From Oceanospirillaceae bacterium (GTDB taxonomy: Bacteria > Pseudomonadota > Gammaproteobacteria > Pseudomonadales > Balneatricaceae), in contig JAHEDZ010000009.1 of the NCBI GenBank assembly GCA_024640955.1, positions 20,531 to 76,717 of the forward strand: DNA of 56,187 bases, written 5' to 3'. Shown here piece by piece: positions 45,233 through 53,575 of the stretch (the first letter of the stretch is position 1; every line of letters starts with the position of its first letter). The notes under the pieces were generated by a model that worked only from the letters and a program-made list of their open reading frames with translations, was not told the origin of the DNA and did no database searches. The position numbers and the translations under genes are program-made.

Positions 45233-45989
45233 GCTATTACTACTCCACGGATGGACGCTCGATCACCGTTCGATGCTGAAGCAGGCGCAAGCACTCGCGC
45301 CTCATTTCCAGGTCATCAATCCAGATAGGCCAGGCTACGGCTCGAGTGATCAAACACCGAATCTTCCGCACGAGCATCTCTACTGGCTGGAATATATCCG
45401 GGGTCAGTTCAGACAGGAGCCGGTTCATCTACTTGGAATATCACAGGGGGCTCGAATCGCACTCCGAATGGCGGCTACACAACCATCACACATAGCCTCA
45501 ATAGCCGTTCACGGCGCAGCGGTAGATGGCGTGAAAGCACCGGCGCAACAGCAGGCAATACCTCTTGACCGCTATATCGAGCTGGCGCGAAATGATCAAC
45601 TCGATATCTTGAAAAAGGAGTGGTTAGGCCATCCTATGATGCGTGAAGGGTTAACCCCCGAACAGCTGTTGGAGATAGAGAAAATCGTTGCCGACTACTG
45701 TGCAAACGACCTTAAAGTCCCGCAAGGCCACGACTTCTCGTTCAGCTCGGCAACAACCAGGAGTCTGCAACTTTATGAAGGTCCTGTGCTCGTAACAACA
45801 GGGTCATTAGAAGCTGATGAGCGCCAACAGCATGCTCGCTGGCTGCGCGACAACCTGCGCAACCTAAGGTTTGAAAGCCTACAGGGGGCTGGTCATCTCG
45901 CCAACTTCAGCCATGCATCGGTCTACAACGCTATCTTAGAGCAGTTCTACACCGATGCGTCCATCATCAGTCCCCGTCCGGATCGATAA
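45216..45989 (+). CDS. Alpha/beta hydrolase
   Basis: 257 residues. It has the oxyanion HGW (LLLHGWTLDHR), nucleophile elbow GISQG and catalytic His in GAGHLANFSH; the acid is probably the Glu/Asp of LEADE. It could be a thioesterase or a C-C hydrolase such as those that act after extradiol ring cleavage. It overlaps the upstream citryl-CoA lyase-like gene by 17 bp and ends 23 bp inside the convergent ycgN-like gene. Confidence 0.85.
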   Translation: MSTRPKLLLLHGWTLDHRSMLKQAQALAPHFQVINPDRPGYGSSDQTPNLPHEHLYWLEYIRGQFRQEPVHLLGISQGARIALRMAATQPSHIASIAVHGAAVDGVKAPAQQQAIPLDRYIELARNDQLDILKKEWLGHPMMREGLTPEQLLEIEKIVADYCANDLKVPQGHDFSFSSATTRSLQLYEGPVLVTTGSLEADERQQHARWLRDNLRNLRFESLQGAGHLANFSHASVYNAILEQFYTDASIISPRPDR

Positions 45990-46413
45990 TGTAATCAATG
46001 ATCTCGTCCTCCGAGATCTCGTTGTCTTTGACTTCGTAGTAGCTCAACACAGAAGCGTTAGCCTCCATTACCGAGCGTGGATTACCCGTTTCAAGAGGAT
46101 GCCAAGCGGGTAGCTGATGTCCCTCATAGAGTAATCGGTAAGAACAGCTGGGCGGTAACCAATGAAAATCAGCCACGTCTTTCGGGCGCAACTTCACACA
46201 ATTTGGCACCAGCTCTGACCGACGCTCGTACTCGGTACATCGGCAAGTATCAGTATCCAGCAGATTACAAACTATGGTGGTGTAGAACACCTCCTCGGTA
46301 TCTTCATCCTCGACCTTATGCAGACAGCAGAGAGCGCAGCCGTCACAGAGTGACTCCCACTCTGTTTCGCTCATCTGCTCAAGCGTTTTGGAGCGCCAAA
46401 ACACGTCAGACAT
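45967..46413 (-). CDS. ycgN: YcgN/UPF0260 cysteine-cluster protein
   Basis: 148 residues with the cysteine cluster LCDGCALCCLHK near the N-terminus and further Cys in CNLLDTDTCRCTEY and PNCVKL, which suggests a metal or Fe-S site. Function is unknown. Its start abuts the ycgL-like stop (1-bp overlap), and the rnd-ycgL-ycgN order is common in gammaproteobacteria. Confidence 0.9.
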   Translation of the reverse strand: MSDVFWRSKTLEQMSETEWESLCDGCALCCLHKVEDEDTEEVFYTTIVCNLLDTDTCRCTEYERRSELVPNCVKLRPKDVADFHWLPPSCSYRLLYEGHQLPAWHPLETGNPRSVMEANASVLSYYEVKDNEISEDEIIDYIIDPDGD

Positions 46414-46700
46414 TAGCGCACACCAGTCTCAGGACGATCGATATGGATATCGAGCATGTAGTCCTCTTTCGGTGGCGGCAGCTGCAGGTAGAAACCCTGC
46501 CCGCGAATACCATCGATAACTTTAGCAGTATCAGCACGTGCCAGTTTACGCTCGGCCGTCAGCGGCATATCCATCACGTGTGTCGGCGTACCGAACATCT
46601 CTTTGAGCGCGCCAGGGACGCGATCTAACCCATCACGCTTATCCACATAGAGGTACATCTCCTCTTTTTTGGGGCTGCGGTAGATAGAACAGATAATCAT
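46413..46700 (-). CDS. ycgL: YcgL domain protein
   Basis: 95 residues, with the family start [19 protein letters not shown] and the conserved LPPPKEDYM. The function is unknown. It overlaps rnd by 4 bp and ycgN by 1 bp, so the three are translationally coupled. Confidence 0.92.
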   Translation of the reverse strand: MIICSIYRSPKKEEMYLYVDKRDGLDRVPGALKEMFGTPTHVMDMPLTAERKLARADTAKVIDGIRGQGFYLQLPPPKEDYMLDIHIDRPETGVR

Positions 46701-47890
46701 TCACTTCTCTCTTCAATAATTCGTTGCAGCTCAGCCGCCAAGGGTTCGCCAACCAAACTCTTACGCCACCCCTGCAGGCTTGGCGGCAATATTGAGTCAC
46801 CCTCAACACCCTCATCAAAGGCGCGAATCAAATCCTCAATATCGCGTTTGCGCAGCAGCAGCTCTGGCGGAATATCCTGCTCTTCACACACCTGCTGGCC
46901 AAACTTACGCAGCGTTTTAACCGCGCTATGCCACTTAAAATCGAGTGGTTTCGGCATGGGCGGCGCGGGGTTAACTTTGTGGGAGGTTCGCGCTTCACGC
47001 AGCATCGTAACGATCGTCATTCCGTAGTTTCCCACCACCGAGCCTCGCATCTCTTTGATCTCTGAGAAATCCTTTAAACTCTTCGTCCAGCGCTTAAACA
47101 CCTCAACAATTAGATGATTTGAAAGTAAAGAATTGCGGGTGCGATCCTCTTCCCGCACGACGCGCTCACGCCAAGCACAGACATCGCGCAGTGCCGTCTG
47201 TCGATGTGGCGCCAGGTTAGCCAGCTGCGTAAAGCGCTGGTAGTAGGTATCGACCTCAGTATCGGCGTTCGCGACATTGGCCACCATCTGAGCCGTCTCT
47301 TCACTGGCCCAAGGGCCACGACCGTTGTCCACTAGTTTGGCCTGAATACGACGATAAAGTTCGACTAGGTGGGCCACGTCGAGTGCCGCGTAGCGCTCTT
47401 GCTTAGCCGTTAATGGACGCTGCAACCAGTCAGAGCGTGTCTCCTCTTTATCCAGATCAACATCCAGCACCAACTTCAGCAGCTTCTGTAGGCCACGGCT
47501 GTGCCCCCAACCGGCGAAAGCCGCTGCAATCTGGGTATCAAAGAGCGGTTGCGGCACAACTTGATAAGAGTGACGAAAAAGTTCTATATCCTCACTCGGT
47601 GCGTGAAATAGCTTCAGCACATCAGGGTTTATCAGCAGTTTGCGCAAAGGGTTCCAGTCATTGATCGACACTGGGTCGATCAGGTAACAGAACTGATCAT
47701 CAGCCAGTTGAATCAGGCCCGGAATCGGATAGAAGGTTTTGGTGCGAATAAACTCTGTATCCAGTGCAATCAGCGGACAGTGCCCCCACTGCTCACACTT
47801 ATGGGCCAAAGTTTCATTGTCAGTGATCCAGATGGGCGCATCAGCCGACTTGATCAGTGATTCGCTGTTGTACTGCTCCAAGGGGATCAC
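46697..47890 (-). CDS. rnd: Ribonuclease D
   Basis: 397 residues. The DEDD exonuclease acids are in [25 protein letters not shown] and [10 protein letters not shown] (with the Tyr of the DEDDy type). A HRDC domain (about 210-290, [16 protein letters not shown]) follows and a second helical domain ends the protein. It trims 3' ends of tRNA precursors. Its start overlaps the recR end by 4 bp. Confidence 0.95.
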   Translation of the reverse strand: MIPLEQYNSESLIKSADAPIWITDNETLAHKCEQWGHCPLIALDTEFIRTKTFYPIPGLIQLADDQFCYLIDPVSINDWNPLRKLLINPDVLKLFHAPSEDIELFRHSYQVVPQPLFDTQIAAAFAGWGHSRGLQKLLKLVLDVDLDKEETRSDWLQRPLTAKQERYAALDVAHLVELYRRIQAKLVDNGRGPWASEETAQMVANVANADTEVDTYYQRFTQLANLAPHRQTALRDVCAWRERVVREEDRTRNSLLSNHLIVEVFKRWTKSLKDFSEIKEMRGSVVGNYGMTIVTMLREARTSHKVNPAPPMPKPLDFKWHSAVKTLRKFGQQVCEEQDIPPELLLRKRDIEDLIRAFDEGVEGDSILPPSLQGWRKSLVGEPLAAELQRIIEERSE

Positions 47891-48495
47891 TGACCACGCT
47901 CCATCAGGCGGCGTCCGGCCAGTGCATGCGCTAGGGTTCCACCATCGACAAACTCCAGCTCACCACCCACGGGCACACCATGCGCGATGCGGCTCACTTT
48001 GATATCCAGATCACCCAACTGCTCGGCGATATAGTGGGCTGTCGCCTCACCCTCCACCGTTGGGTTAGTGGCCAGCACCAGCTCGCGCACCTCACCCTGG
48101 TCAAGGCGAGCAAGTAGTTGATCGATTCCAAGCTCTTCAGGACCGATACCGTCGATCGGTGACAGATGACCACCAAGAACGAAGTAGAGTCCGGAGAATC
48201 CACCGGTCTGCTCTATCACCATAAGATCAATCGGGGACTCAAGAACACATAGAGTCGAGCGATCGCGGCCAGGATGCTGGCAGATATCACAGACCTCAGT
48301 CTCCGATAGGGAGTGGCACTGCTGACACTCGCCAATATCGCGTGCCGCCGCTGCCAATGACTCACTGATCATCAGCGCGGCATCACGATCACGTTCGAGT
48401 AGGTGCAAGGCCATGCGCTGGGCAGTTTTGGGCCCTACCCCAGGTAGACGACGCAGGGACTCAATAAGCGCTTGAAGCTTGGGAGTTAACGCCAT
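47887..48495 (-). CDS. recR: Recombination mediator RecR
   Basis: 202 residues, the standard length. An N-terminal helix-hairpin-helix ([19 protein letters not shown]), a four-cysteine zinc site ([16 protein letters not shown]), a Toprim domain ([14 protein letters not shown]) and a C-terminal Walker-B-like segment are all present. It works with RecO to load RecA on gapped DNA. It follows ybaB after 2 bp. Confidence 0.97.
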   Translation of the reverse strand: MALTPKLQALIESLRRLPGVGPKTAQRMALHLLERDRDAALMISESLAAAARDIGECQQCHSLSETEVCDICQHPGRDRSTLCVLESPIDLMVIEQTGGFSGLYFVLGGHLSPIDGIGPEELGIDQLLARLDQGEVRELVLATNPTVEGEATAHYIAEQLGDLDIKVSRIAHGVPVGGELEFVDGGTLAHALAGRRLMERGQ

Positions 48496-48497
48496 CG

Positions 48498-48836
48498 TTA
48501 GAACGGCATCTTAAAGCCAGGCGGCATGCCCATGCCTTGAGTGATCTTACCCATCTTCTCTTGGGTATTACTCTCCACCTTGCGTACCGCATCATTGATC
48601 GCAGCTGCGATCAGGTCTTCGAGAATCTCTTTGTCGTCATCCATCAGCGCATCATCAATCGAAACGCGCTTAACATCGTGACGACCATTCATCACAATGC
48701 TGACTAGCCCTGCACCAGACTCGCCAGTCACCTCAGCCGCAGCAACCTCTTCCTGCGCTTTCTGCATCTCTTCCTGCATCTTTTGGGCTTGCTTCATGAT
48801 GTTACCCATGCCGCCCATACCGCCTTTATCAAACAT
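48498..48836 (-). CDS. ybaB: YbaB/EbfC family nucleoid-associated protein
   Basis: 112 residues, with a Gly/Met-rich N-terminus ([20 protein letters not shown]), the helical dimer region and the [18 protein letters not shown] core. It binds DNA. It sits between dnaX (9 bp upstream) and recR (2 bp downstream), the standard arrangement. Confidence 0.96.
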   Translation of the reverse strand: MFDKGGMGGMGNIMKQAQKMQEEMQKAQEEVAAAEVTGESGAGLVSIVMNGRHDVKRVSIDDALMDDDKEILEDLIAAAINDAVRKVESNTQEKMGKITQGMGMPPGFKMPF

Positions 48837-48845
48837 GCGATCTCC

Positions 48846-50903
48846 TTACTCAATATTCAGTGGTTCAACCGAGTCGCTGAGGATCTCGGCTGAGAAAGTT
48901 TCAATAATCTGCTGTACCGCTGGGTCCGCTTGCAGATGGGCCAGCGCCGCCGCACGGCGCTCACGATCTCGGCGCTGGCGATAGAGTTGCGGCGTCTCCT
49001 GCAACTGCTCACCGAGTATAAACTCAACCGCTAAGGGCTCAGCGAAATAGCCCTGCAGAGCATCACTGATGCGCGCCTTGTGAACATCGTTTAGCAGAGC
49101 CTCCTGTTCACGTGTGTAGTGCAGGGCGAGCTTGTTGCCACTGATCGACTCCAACGATAGGCTACGCGCGAGGCTCTCTGTCATACCACTAAGCCCCAAT
49201 GCCTCCACTAGCCTAAGCCAGTGCGGCAGCCGTAGCGCGGCCAATGACATAGCCGGTTCAGGCGCAAGGCCGGTGGTTTGACCGGTCGCTTCGGTCTTAG
49301 CCTCAACCCTAACTACCGAGGCGATGGCCGGAGCTTCAGAGGCCGAATCTTGTACGGACGATTGCTCGGTCTCTTGAACAACACTCTCCTCGGCAGAGCT
49401 CTCCTCAGAAACACTTTGCTCAGCAGCACTTTCCCTAGCAAAAGCTTCACGAGAGTCATCTGCCACACTCTGCTGCGGGCCAGCAACCGACGTAAGTACG
49501 CCGGTATCAGACTTTTTTAGCGAATCGTCCCCATAGGCCTCAACCGGCATCGGCTCGTCATCCCAAGGGGGAGGCTCGCTGATGGGCGCAGATGGCTCAT
49601 ATTGAGAGGACGCTGCCGGTACTTCTTGCGTTGCCACCTCAGGCTCTCTCTGGACAGGAGCTGACTGCTCAGACTGATCCACTGAAGCGCCTGCTACTGG
49701 CGCAGGTGCAGGCGCCGCTGCAGCAGTGGACGCCGAAGCTGACTTAGACTCAATATCCGCCGTTGATTCAGCCACCGAAGCCGAATCAGTCACTGGAGCA
49801 GAATCAATAGGACGTTGATCCGCAGGACGGAAGGCGAGCATACGTAGCAGCGTCATCTCAAGCCCTTCGCGTGGCTGCGGTACCATCGGCAGGTCCTTAC
49901 GACCTGTCAGGGCAATCTGGTAATAGAGCTGTACCTCTTCGGCCTTCATTCTTCCAGCAAGATCAACCACCTGAGCTTTATCACCCAAGGCATTATCAAT
50001 GGCATCTGGCACCACCTGTGCCAGCGCAATACGATGCAGAATACCGATCATTTCGGCCAACACACTGGCATAATCAGGGGCAAACTCAGACATCGACGCG
50101 ACCAGCTGAACCAGCTTCGAACCGTCCGACTGCACTAGCGCGTTGAGCAGTTCAAACACGACTCGATGATCAATCGTACCAAGCATCGCTCGTACGTCTG
50201 CCTCGCTGACAGAGCCTGCACCAAAAGCGATCGCCTGATCTGTCAGACTCAACGCATCACGCATCGACCCTTCTGCCGCACGCGCTAGCAACCAGAGAGC
50301 CGCCTCATCAGCCCGAATACTCTCTTCATTCAAAACGAAACTGAGATGCTCAACGATGCGGTCAGCCGCCAAGTTCTTCAGATTGAACTGCAAGCAGCGC
50401 GACAAAATCGTTACTGGCAGTTTCTGCGGGTCAGTCGTCGCCAACAGGAATTTGATGTGTGGAGGGGGCTCTTCAAGTGTCTTCAACAGGGCATTAAATG
50501 AGTGCCCAGAGAGCATGTGCACCTCATCTATCAGGTAGACCTTATAGCGTCCCTGAGTCGGCGCATATTGAACGTTCTCGAGCAGCTCGCGAGTATCTTC
50601 CACCTTGGTGCGTGACGCAGCATCGACCTCGATCAGATCAACAAATCGGCCTTCAGCAATCTCAGTACAGGCAGAGCACTGGCCACAAGGTTCAGAGCTG
50701 ACACCCTGTTCACAGTTCAGTGATTTGGCAAACAGACGTGCAATCGAGGTTTTACCCACACCACGGGTACCGGTAAACAGATAGGCGTGGTGCAGTCGAT
50801 CATCATCGAGCGCATTCACAAGAGCCTTGAGCACATGCTCCTGCCCTACCATCTCCACAAAACGTTTTGGACGCCACTTGCGCGCCAATACCTGATAACT
50901 CAT
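48846..50903 (-). CDS. dnaX: DNA polymerase III subunits tau and gamma
   Basis: 685 residues in the zero frame (tau). The AAA+ ATPase carries the P-loop GTRGVGKTS (about 45-53), a four-Cys zinc module (CEQGVSSEPCGQCSAC), Walker B LIDEVHML and the sensor region LLKTLEEPP. A long Ala/Ser/Pro/Glu-rich linker (about 365-555) precedes the tau-specific C-terminal domains that bind DnaB and the polymerase. Codons 463-464 lie on an A AAA AAG slippery site with SD-like and hairpin stimulators, so a gamma product of about 465 residues is predicted. Confidence 0.97.
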   Translation of the reverse strand: MSYQVLARKWRPKRFVEMVGQEHVLKALVNALDDDRLHHAYLFTGTRGVGKTSIARLFAKSLNCEQGVSSEPCGQCSACTEIAEGRFVDLIEVDAASRTKVEDTRELLENVQYAPTQGRYKVYLIDEVHMLSGHSFNALLKTLEEPPPHIKFLLATTDPQKLPVTILSRCLQFNLKNLAADRIVEHLSFVLNEESIRADEAALWLLARAAEGSMRDALSLTDQAIAFGAGSVSEADVRAMLGTIDHRVVFELLNALVQSDGSKLVQLVASMSEFAPDYASVLAEMIGILHRIALAQVVPDAIDNALGDKAQVVDLAGRMKAEEVQLYYQIALTGRKDLPMVPQPREGLEMTLLRMLAFRPADQRPIDSAPVTDSASVAESTADIESKSASASTAAAAPAPAPVAGASVDQSEQSAPVQREPEVATQEVPAASSQYEPSAPISEPPPWDDEPMPVEAYGDDSLKKSDTGVLTSVAGPQQSVADDSREAFARESAAEQSVSEESSAEESVVQETEQSSVQDSASEAPAIASVVRVEAKTEATGQTTGLAPEPAMSLAALRLPHWLRLVEALGLSGMTESLARSLSLESISGNKLALHYTREQEALLNDVHKARISDALQGYFAEPLAVEFILGEQLQETPQLYRQRRDRERRAAALAHLQADPAVQQIIETFSAEILSDSVEPLNIE
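49486..49532 (-). promoter_or_regulatory. Programmed -1 ribosomal frameshift signal in dnaX
   Basis: Three elements in minus-strand order: GGGGA (49532-49528) as an internal Shine-Dalgarno-like stimulator; 9 nt later the heptamer A AAA AAG (49518-49512) in the correct phase (CTA AAA AAG); 6 nt later a perfect 8-bp stem (one G-U) ACCGGCGT / ACGTCGGT with an ACTT loop (49505-49486). After slipping, the -1 frame reads one codon, GTC, then TGA. This matches the E. coli dnaX arrangement, which makes gamma. Confidence 0.88.
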
Positions 50904-51072
50904 CCGTCTTCCCTAAGGGCGGTTTTTCGTAAGTCAGATACTATCACACTCAGTGCAACGCTCGACATTTTGACGGCGAATCAACGGAGTAAATTTGAGT
51001 GAATTTTCGAGGTCGGCGGCCGGAGGTAGCGACGGCCTCTTCTAAAATGGAGATGGCTGCTCCCAATATGGA

Positions 51073-51182
51073 GATGGCTCCATCAGCCACATCCCGGCAC
51101 ATGAGTCCACCGCTGTGGCTGCTCCCTTCCGGGCCTGACCAGGTTCACGGTTTATCATTGCGAGAGGACCAATGGAGCCACC
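51073..51182 (-). ncRNA. ffs: 4.5S RNA (bacterial small signal recognition particle RNA)
   Basis: About 110 nt. The highly conserved SRP domain IV core is present on the minus strand: ACCTGGTCAGGCCCGGAAGG followed by GAGCAGCC, giving the GGAA-type tetraloop and the asymmetric loop that bind Ffh. The 5' GGTGGCTCCAT pairs with the 3' ATGGAGCCATC (11 bp with one G-U), which defines the ends. Location just upstream of dnaX is usual in several gammaproteobacteria. Confidence 0.95.
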
Positions 51183-51209
51183 ACAACAGCCTCGATTTGA
51201 GGAGCGCGA

Positions 51210-51238
51210 AGTATAAGCAGCCCCCCGTCCGATTGCAA
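51210..51238 (-). promoter_or_regulatory. ffs promoter (TTGCAA-N17-TATACT)
   Basis: Minus-strand -35 TTGCAA (51238-51233), 17-bp spacer and -10 TATACT (51215-51210), followed by a GC-rich discriminator (TCGCGC) typical of stringently controlled stable-RNA promoters. Transcription would begin about 20 nt before the mature 4.5S 5' end, and the leader folds as CCTC/GAGG, consistent with RNase P processing. Confidence 0.75.
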
Positions 51239-51256
51239 ACACACCGGGTGCGAAAT

Positions 51257-51874
51257 CTAAGCTAGCCCAATCAGTAGCAACGCCGCTATCAGCACAAGCG
51301 CGAGTGCTAAAACACGATTAATAACCTGCTGACGCTGCTCCAACCAAATAAGGCTGGCTGGGCGGCTTAGTAGCATCGCGACAATTAGGTACCAGAGCGT
51401 ATCAGTTGCCCAGGGGGTTAACACCAACAGATACTGCTCACTAAAACCGCGCTCAGCATCGACAAAAGGGGTAAACAGTGCCAAAAAGAAGAGCGCTAAC
51501 TTCGGATTAAACAGCGCGATCGCCGCACCATCAGAGGCAGCAGAGAGGAGTGATTTTGAACTCTGCGTACGCGCGGTGCTGATCTGCATCTTGCCACCAC
51601 GCCAAGCACCCTGAGCCAGATAGAGCAGATAAACTACCGCAAAGATCGACAATAAAATCTGAAAAAACGGAATATGTAGCAGCAATTGGCTAATGCCAAG
51701 CACGGTCACCAACGCCCAGACACCCACCATTAAACCGTGACTGATCGCAGTAACAACGCCATTTAGGCGTGAGCCGTTAAGCGTCTGATTAACTACAACT
51801 AAAACGCTAGGGCCCGGTGAAACCGCACCCATCAGGCAGACCAGCGCCAGACTGAGCCACTCTACAAAAGTCAT
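51257..51874 (-). CDS. LysE family amino-acid exporter
   Basis: About 205 residues with six hydrophobic segments. The family motif MGAVSPGPSVLVVVNQTL lies in the first segment pair, and NPKLALFFLALFTPF in the third-fourth. RhtB/LysE members export amino acids or homoserine lactones. The GTG at 51886 is an alternative start; MTFVEW at 51874 is more like relatives. It is divergent from the DUF2058 gene with only ~45 bp between. Confidence 0.88.
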   Translation of the reverse strand: MTFVEWLSLALVCLMGAVSPGPSVLVVVNQTLNGSRLNGVVTAISHGLMVGVWALVTVLGISQLLLHIPFFQILLSIFAVVYLLYLAQGAWRGGKMQISTARTQSSKSLLSAASDGAAIALFNPKLALFFLALFTPFVDAERGFSEQYLLVLTPWATDTLWYLIVAMLLSRPASLIWLEQRQQVINRVLALALVLIAALLLIGLA

Positions 51875-51919
51875 CCTGTGATACACTCGCGTGACAATTT
51901 GAATTTGGACACAGAGGCT

Positions 51920-52462
51920 ATGGCAGGTTCACTCCAAGATCAACTGCTTAAGGCGGGCATCGCCAATAAACAGCAGGCAAAAAAAGCGACTATCGATAAG
52001 CGCAAACAGAAGAAACAAGCACCAAAAGAGGCCGAGGCTGAGCGTCAGCTGCGCTTGGAGGCCATCGAAGCTCAGCGCAAAGAGAAGGCCGAGCGTGACC
52101 GCCAACTGAATGAAGAGCGCAAAGCGGAACAGGACCAGAAGGCGATCGATGCTCAAGTTAAACAACTCATAGAGCGCCACCAGGTCAAGCCAACTGACAA
52201 AGCCGAAACACGCTTTCAGTTTGTGGATGGCACCACCATCAAATCACTCTATGTTGATGACGACATGATGTCACCACTTGCGCGAGCGCAATTACGGGTG
52301 GCTCGATTTGGTTCATCCTACGCGCTAGTTCCTGCCGTTGTCGCTGAGAAGATCGAAGCACGCCGGCCTGAGGTGATCATTCCATTAGCAAGTGACCAGC
52401 AGGCATCTGATGAGGACGATCCCTATGCAGAGTACGTCATTCCCGACGACCTGATGTGGTAA
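51920..52462 (+). CDS. DUF2058 family protein (YaiL-like)
   Basis: 180 residues from the ATG at 51920, giving the family start MAGSLQDQLLKAGI. The first ~100 residues are a highly charged, probably coiled-coil nucleic-acid-binding type region (Lys/Glu/Gln/Arg repeats such as KQKKQAPKEAEAE). A compact C-terminal domain follows with FQFVDGTTIKSLYV and GSSYALVPAVVAEKI. Function is uncharacterised. Confidence 0.88.
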   Translation: MAGSLQDQLLKAGIANKQQAKKATIDKRKQKKQAPKEAEAERQLRLEAIEAQRKEKAERDRQLNEERKAEQDQKAIDAQVKQLIERHQVKPTDKAETRFQFVDGTTIKSLYVDDDMMSPLARAQLRVARFGSSYALVPAVVAEKIEARRPEVIIPLASDQQASDEDDPYAEYVIPDDLMW

Positions 52463-52495
52463 GCAGAATATTTAATCCCAACCAAGGAGGCCAAA

Positions 52496-52870
52496 GTGGC
52501 TGTAGTTGAACTAAACGAAGAGAATTTTGAAGCCACCGTCTTTGGCAATCCTTTTGTCATCGTTGATTACTGGGCGCCTTGGTGTGGACCCTGCAAAGCC
52601 TTTGCCCCCACATTTGAAGCGGTCTCTGAAGAGTTCCCCGATGTCGTTTTTGCCAAGGTGAATACTGAAGCCGAGCAGGCGATTTCCGCGCACTTCCAGA
52701 TCCGCTCAATTCCAACACTGATGGTCTTTCGCGATAATATCCTGCTCTACAACGAAGGCGGCGCTCTTCCAGCTGGGGCTCTGCGCGACCTGCTTACTAA
52801 AGCAACAGAACTGGATATGGCCGAAGTACGCAAGCAAATCGAAGATTCTGAAGCGCAAGAGGGTAGCTAA
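52496..52870 (+). CDS. Thioredoxin family protein
   Basis: 124 residues with the active-site WCGPCK (Cys30, Cys33), the buried DYWAPW and the cis-proline SIPTLMVF, so an intact thioredoxin fold with a short acidic extra tail (residues ~105-124). It starts at GTG with a perfect AAGGAGG upstream. It is probably a second thioredoxin rather than TrxA. It may cotranscribe with the DUF2058 gene, 33 bp upstream. Confidence 0.93.
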   Translation: MAVVELNEENFEATVFGNPFVIVDYWAPWCGPCKAFAPTFEAVSEEFPDVVFAKVNTEAEQAISAHFQIRSIPTLMVFRDNILLYNEGGALPAGALRDLLTKATELDMAEVRKQIEDSEAQEGS

Positions 52871-52883
52871 GCCTCGCTAATGG

Positions 52884-52912
52884 ATCGCCGCGTTTCGAAG
52901 GCGGCGATTTTC
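52884..52912 (+). terminator. Rho-independent terminator after the thioredoxin gene
   Basis: ATCGCCGC / GCGGCGAT, 8-bp stem with a 9-nt loop, followed by TTTT, 13 bp after the stop codon. Confidence 0.8.
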
Positions 52913-53095
52913 CTGCTCGATCTAGCCTTGCGGACTAAGCATCAAGTTCGCGTGACCTATCGACACGAAGGAGACATTCAATTCAGCCTACTCAGCGCTC
53001 ATCCGCTGACAGCGTAATGAGTATATTCGGGAGGTCCTCTGACCGGAGTCATCGGAACGAGTGAATCAGCCGGAAACTGGGTACATGATCGCGCG

Positions 53096-53536
53096 TTACT
53101 TAATGGTAAACCGATCCGCGATAGCGAGCTGTTCCAACGCCAGGGCAACCCAGCCGCTGATCAGAACATCAAACCACTGTTCTACTCCGCTGCATCCGAC
53201 AACAACGTTCCCGTAAACAAAGGATCCATAAAACGGAATATCTTCAGATAGCAGTGATGAAGGATGCAACTGCTGTGTCACTCCATTCGGCTGTTGCTCA
53301 CGCCATGCCTGCCGTGCCTTGTTTCTAGCGAACTCATCATAGGGTGCCGGCCATTCGTCTGAATTTCGAATCGTGTATTCGTACAAAATTGCATCATCAA
53401 AGCTCGCCTCCCAAGGTTTAACTCGGGGATCAACTATGACGATATGTAGTTCCTTACGAACTGTGCGCTCGAATAACGCTTCTATGGATGGCCGAACAAC
53501 TTCTATTGCTTCCTTGGCCATATCAACATGATTCAC
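53096..53536 (-). CDS. Divergent GlcG/HbpS-like protein
   Basis: 146 residues, not closely like any family I know, but the element order follows GlcG/HbpS: HIVIVDP early, a FARNKARQAWR helix in the middle, and FYGSFVYGNVVVGCSGVEQWFDVLISGWVA-type sequence at the end, parallel to 'GGvPi..vGaiGvsG..D' in GlcG (also present at 28367). The family glycine pattern is reduced. It lies 39 bp downstream of the HIBADH-type reductase gene, so it is the second gene of that operon. The assignment is tentative. Confidence 0.5.
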   Translation of the reverse strand: MNHVDMAKEAIEVVRPSIEALFERTVRKELHIVIVDPRVKPWEASFDDAILYEYTIRNSDEWPAPYDEFARNKARQAWREQQPNGVTQQLHPSSLLSEDIPFYGSFVYGNVVVGCSGVEQWFDVLISGWVALALEQLAIADRFTIK

Positions 53537-53575
53537 TGTTACTCAACCTTCAGTTTGGACTCTAAAACCCTTACA

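Noticed and set aside
46077-46628. 183-codon plus-strand open frame over ycgN and ycgL
   Set aside because: It lies antisense to two recognised, tightly coupled genes and has no domain; a shadow frame.
51003-51032. Imperfect GC-rich hairpin downstream of ffs as its terminator or a further REP unit
   Set aside because: The stem has a mismatch, no T-run follows on the minus strand, and the sequence does not match the REP units found elsewhere in the window.
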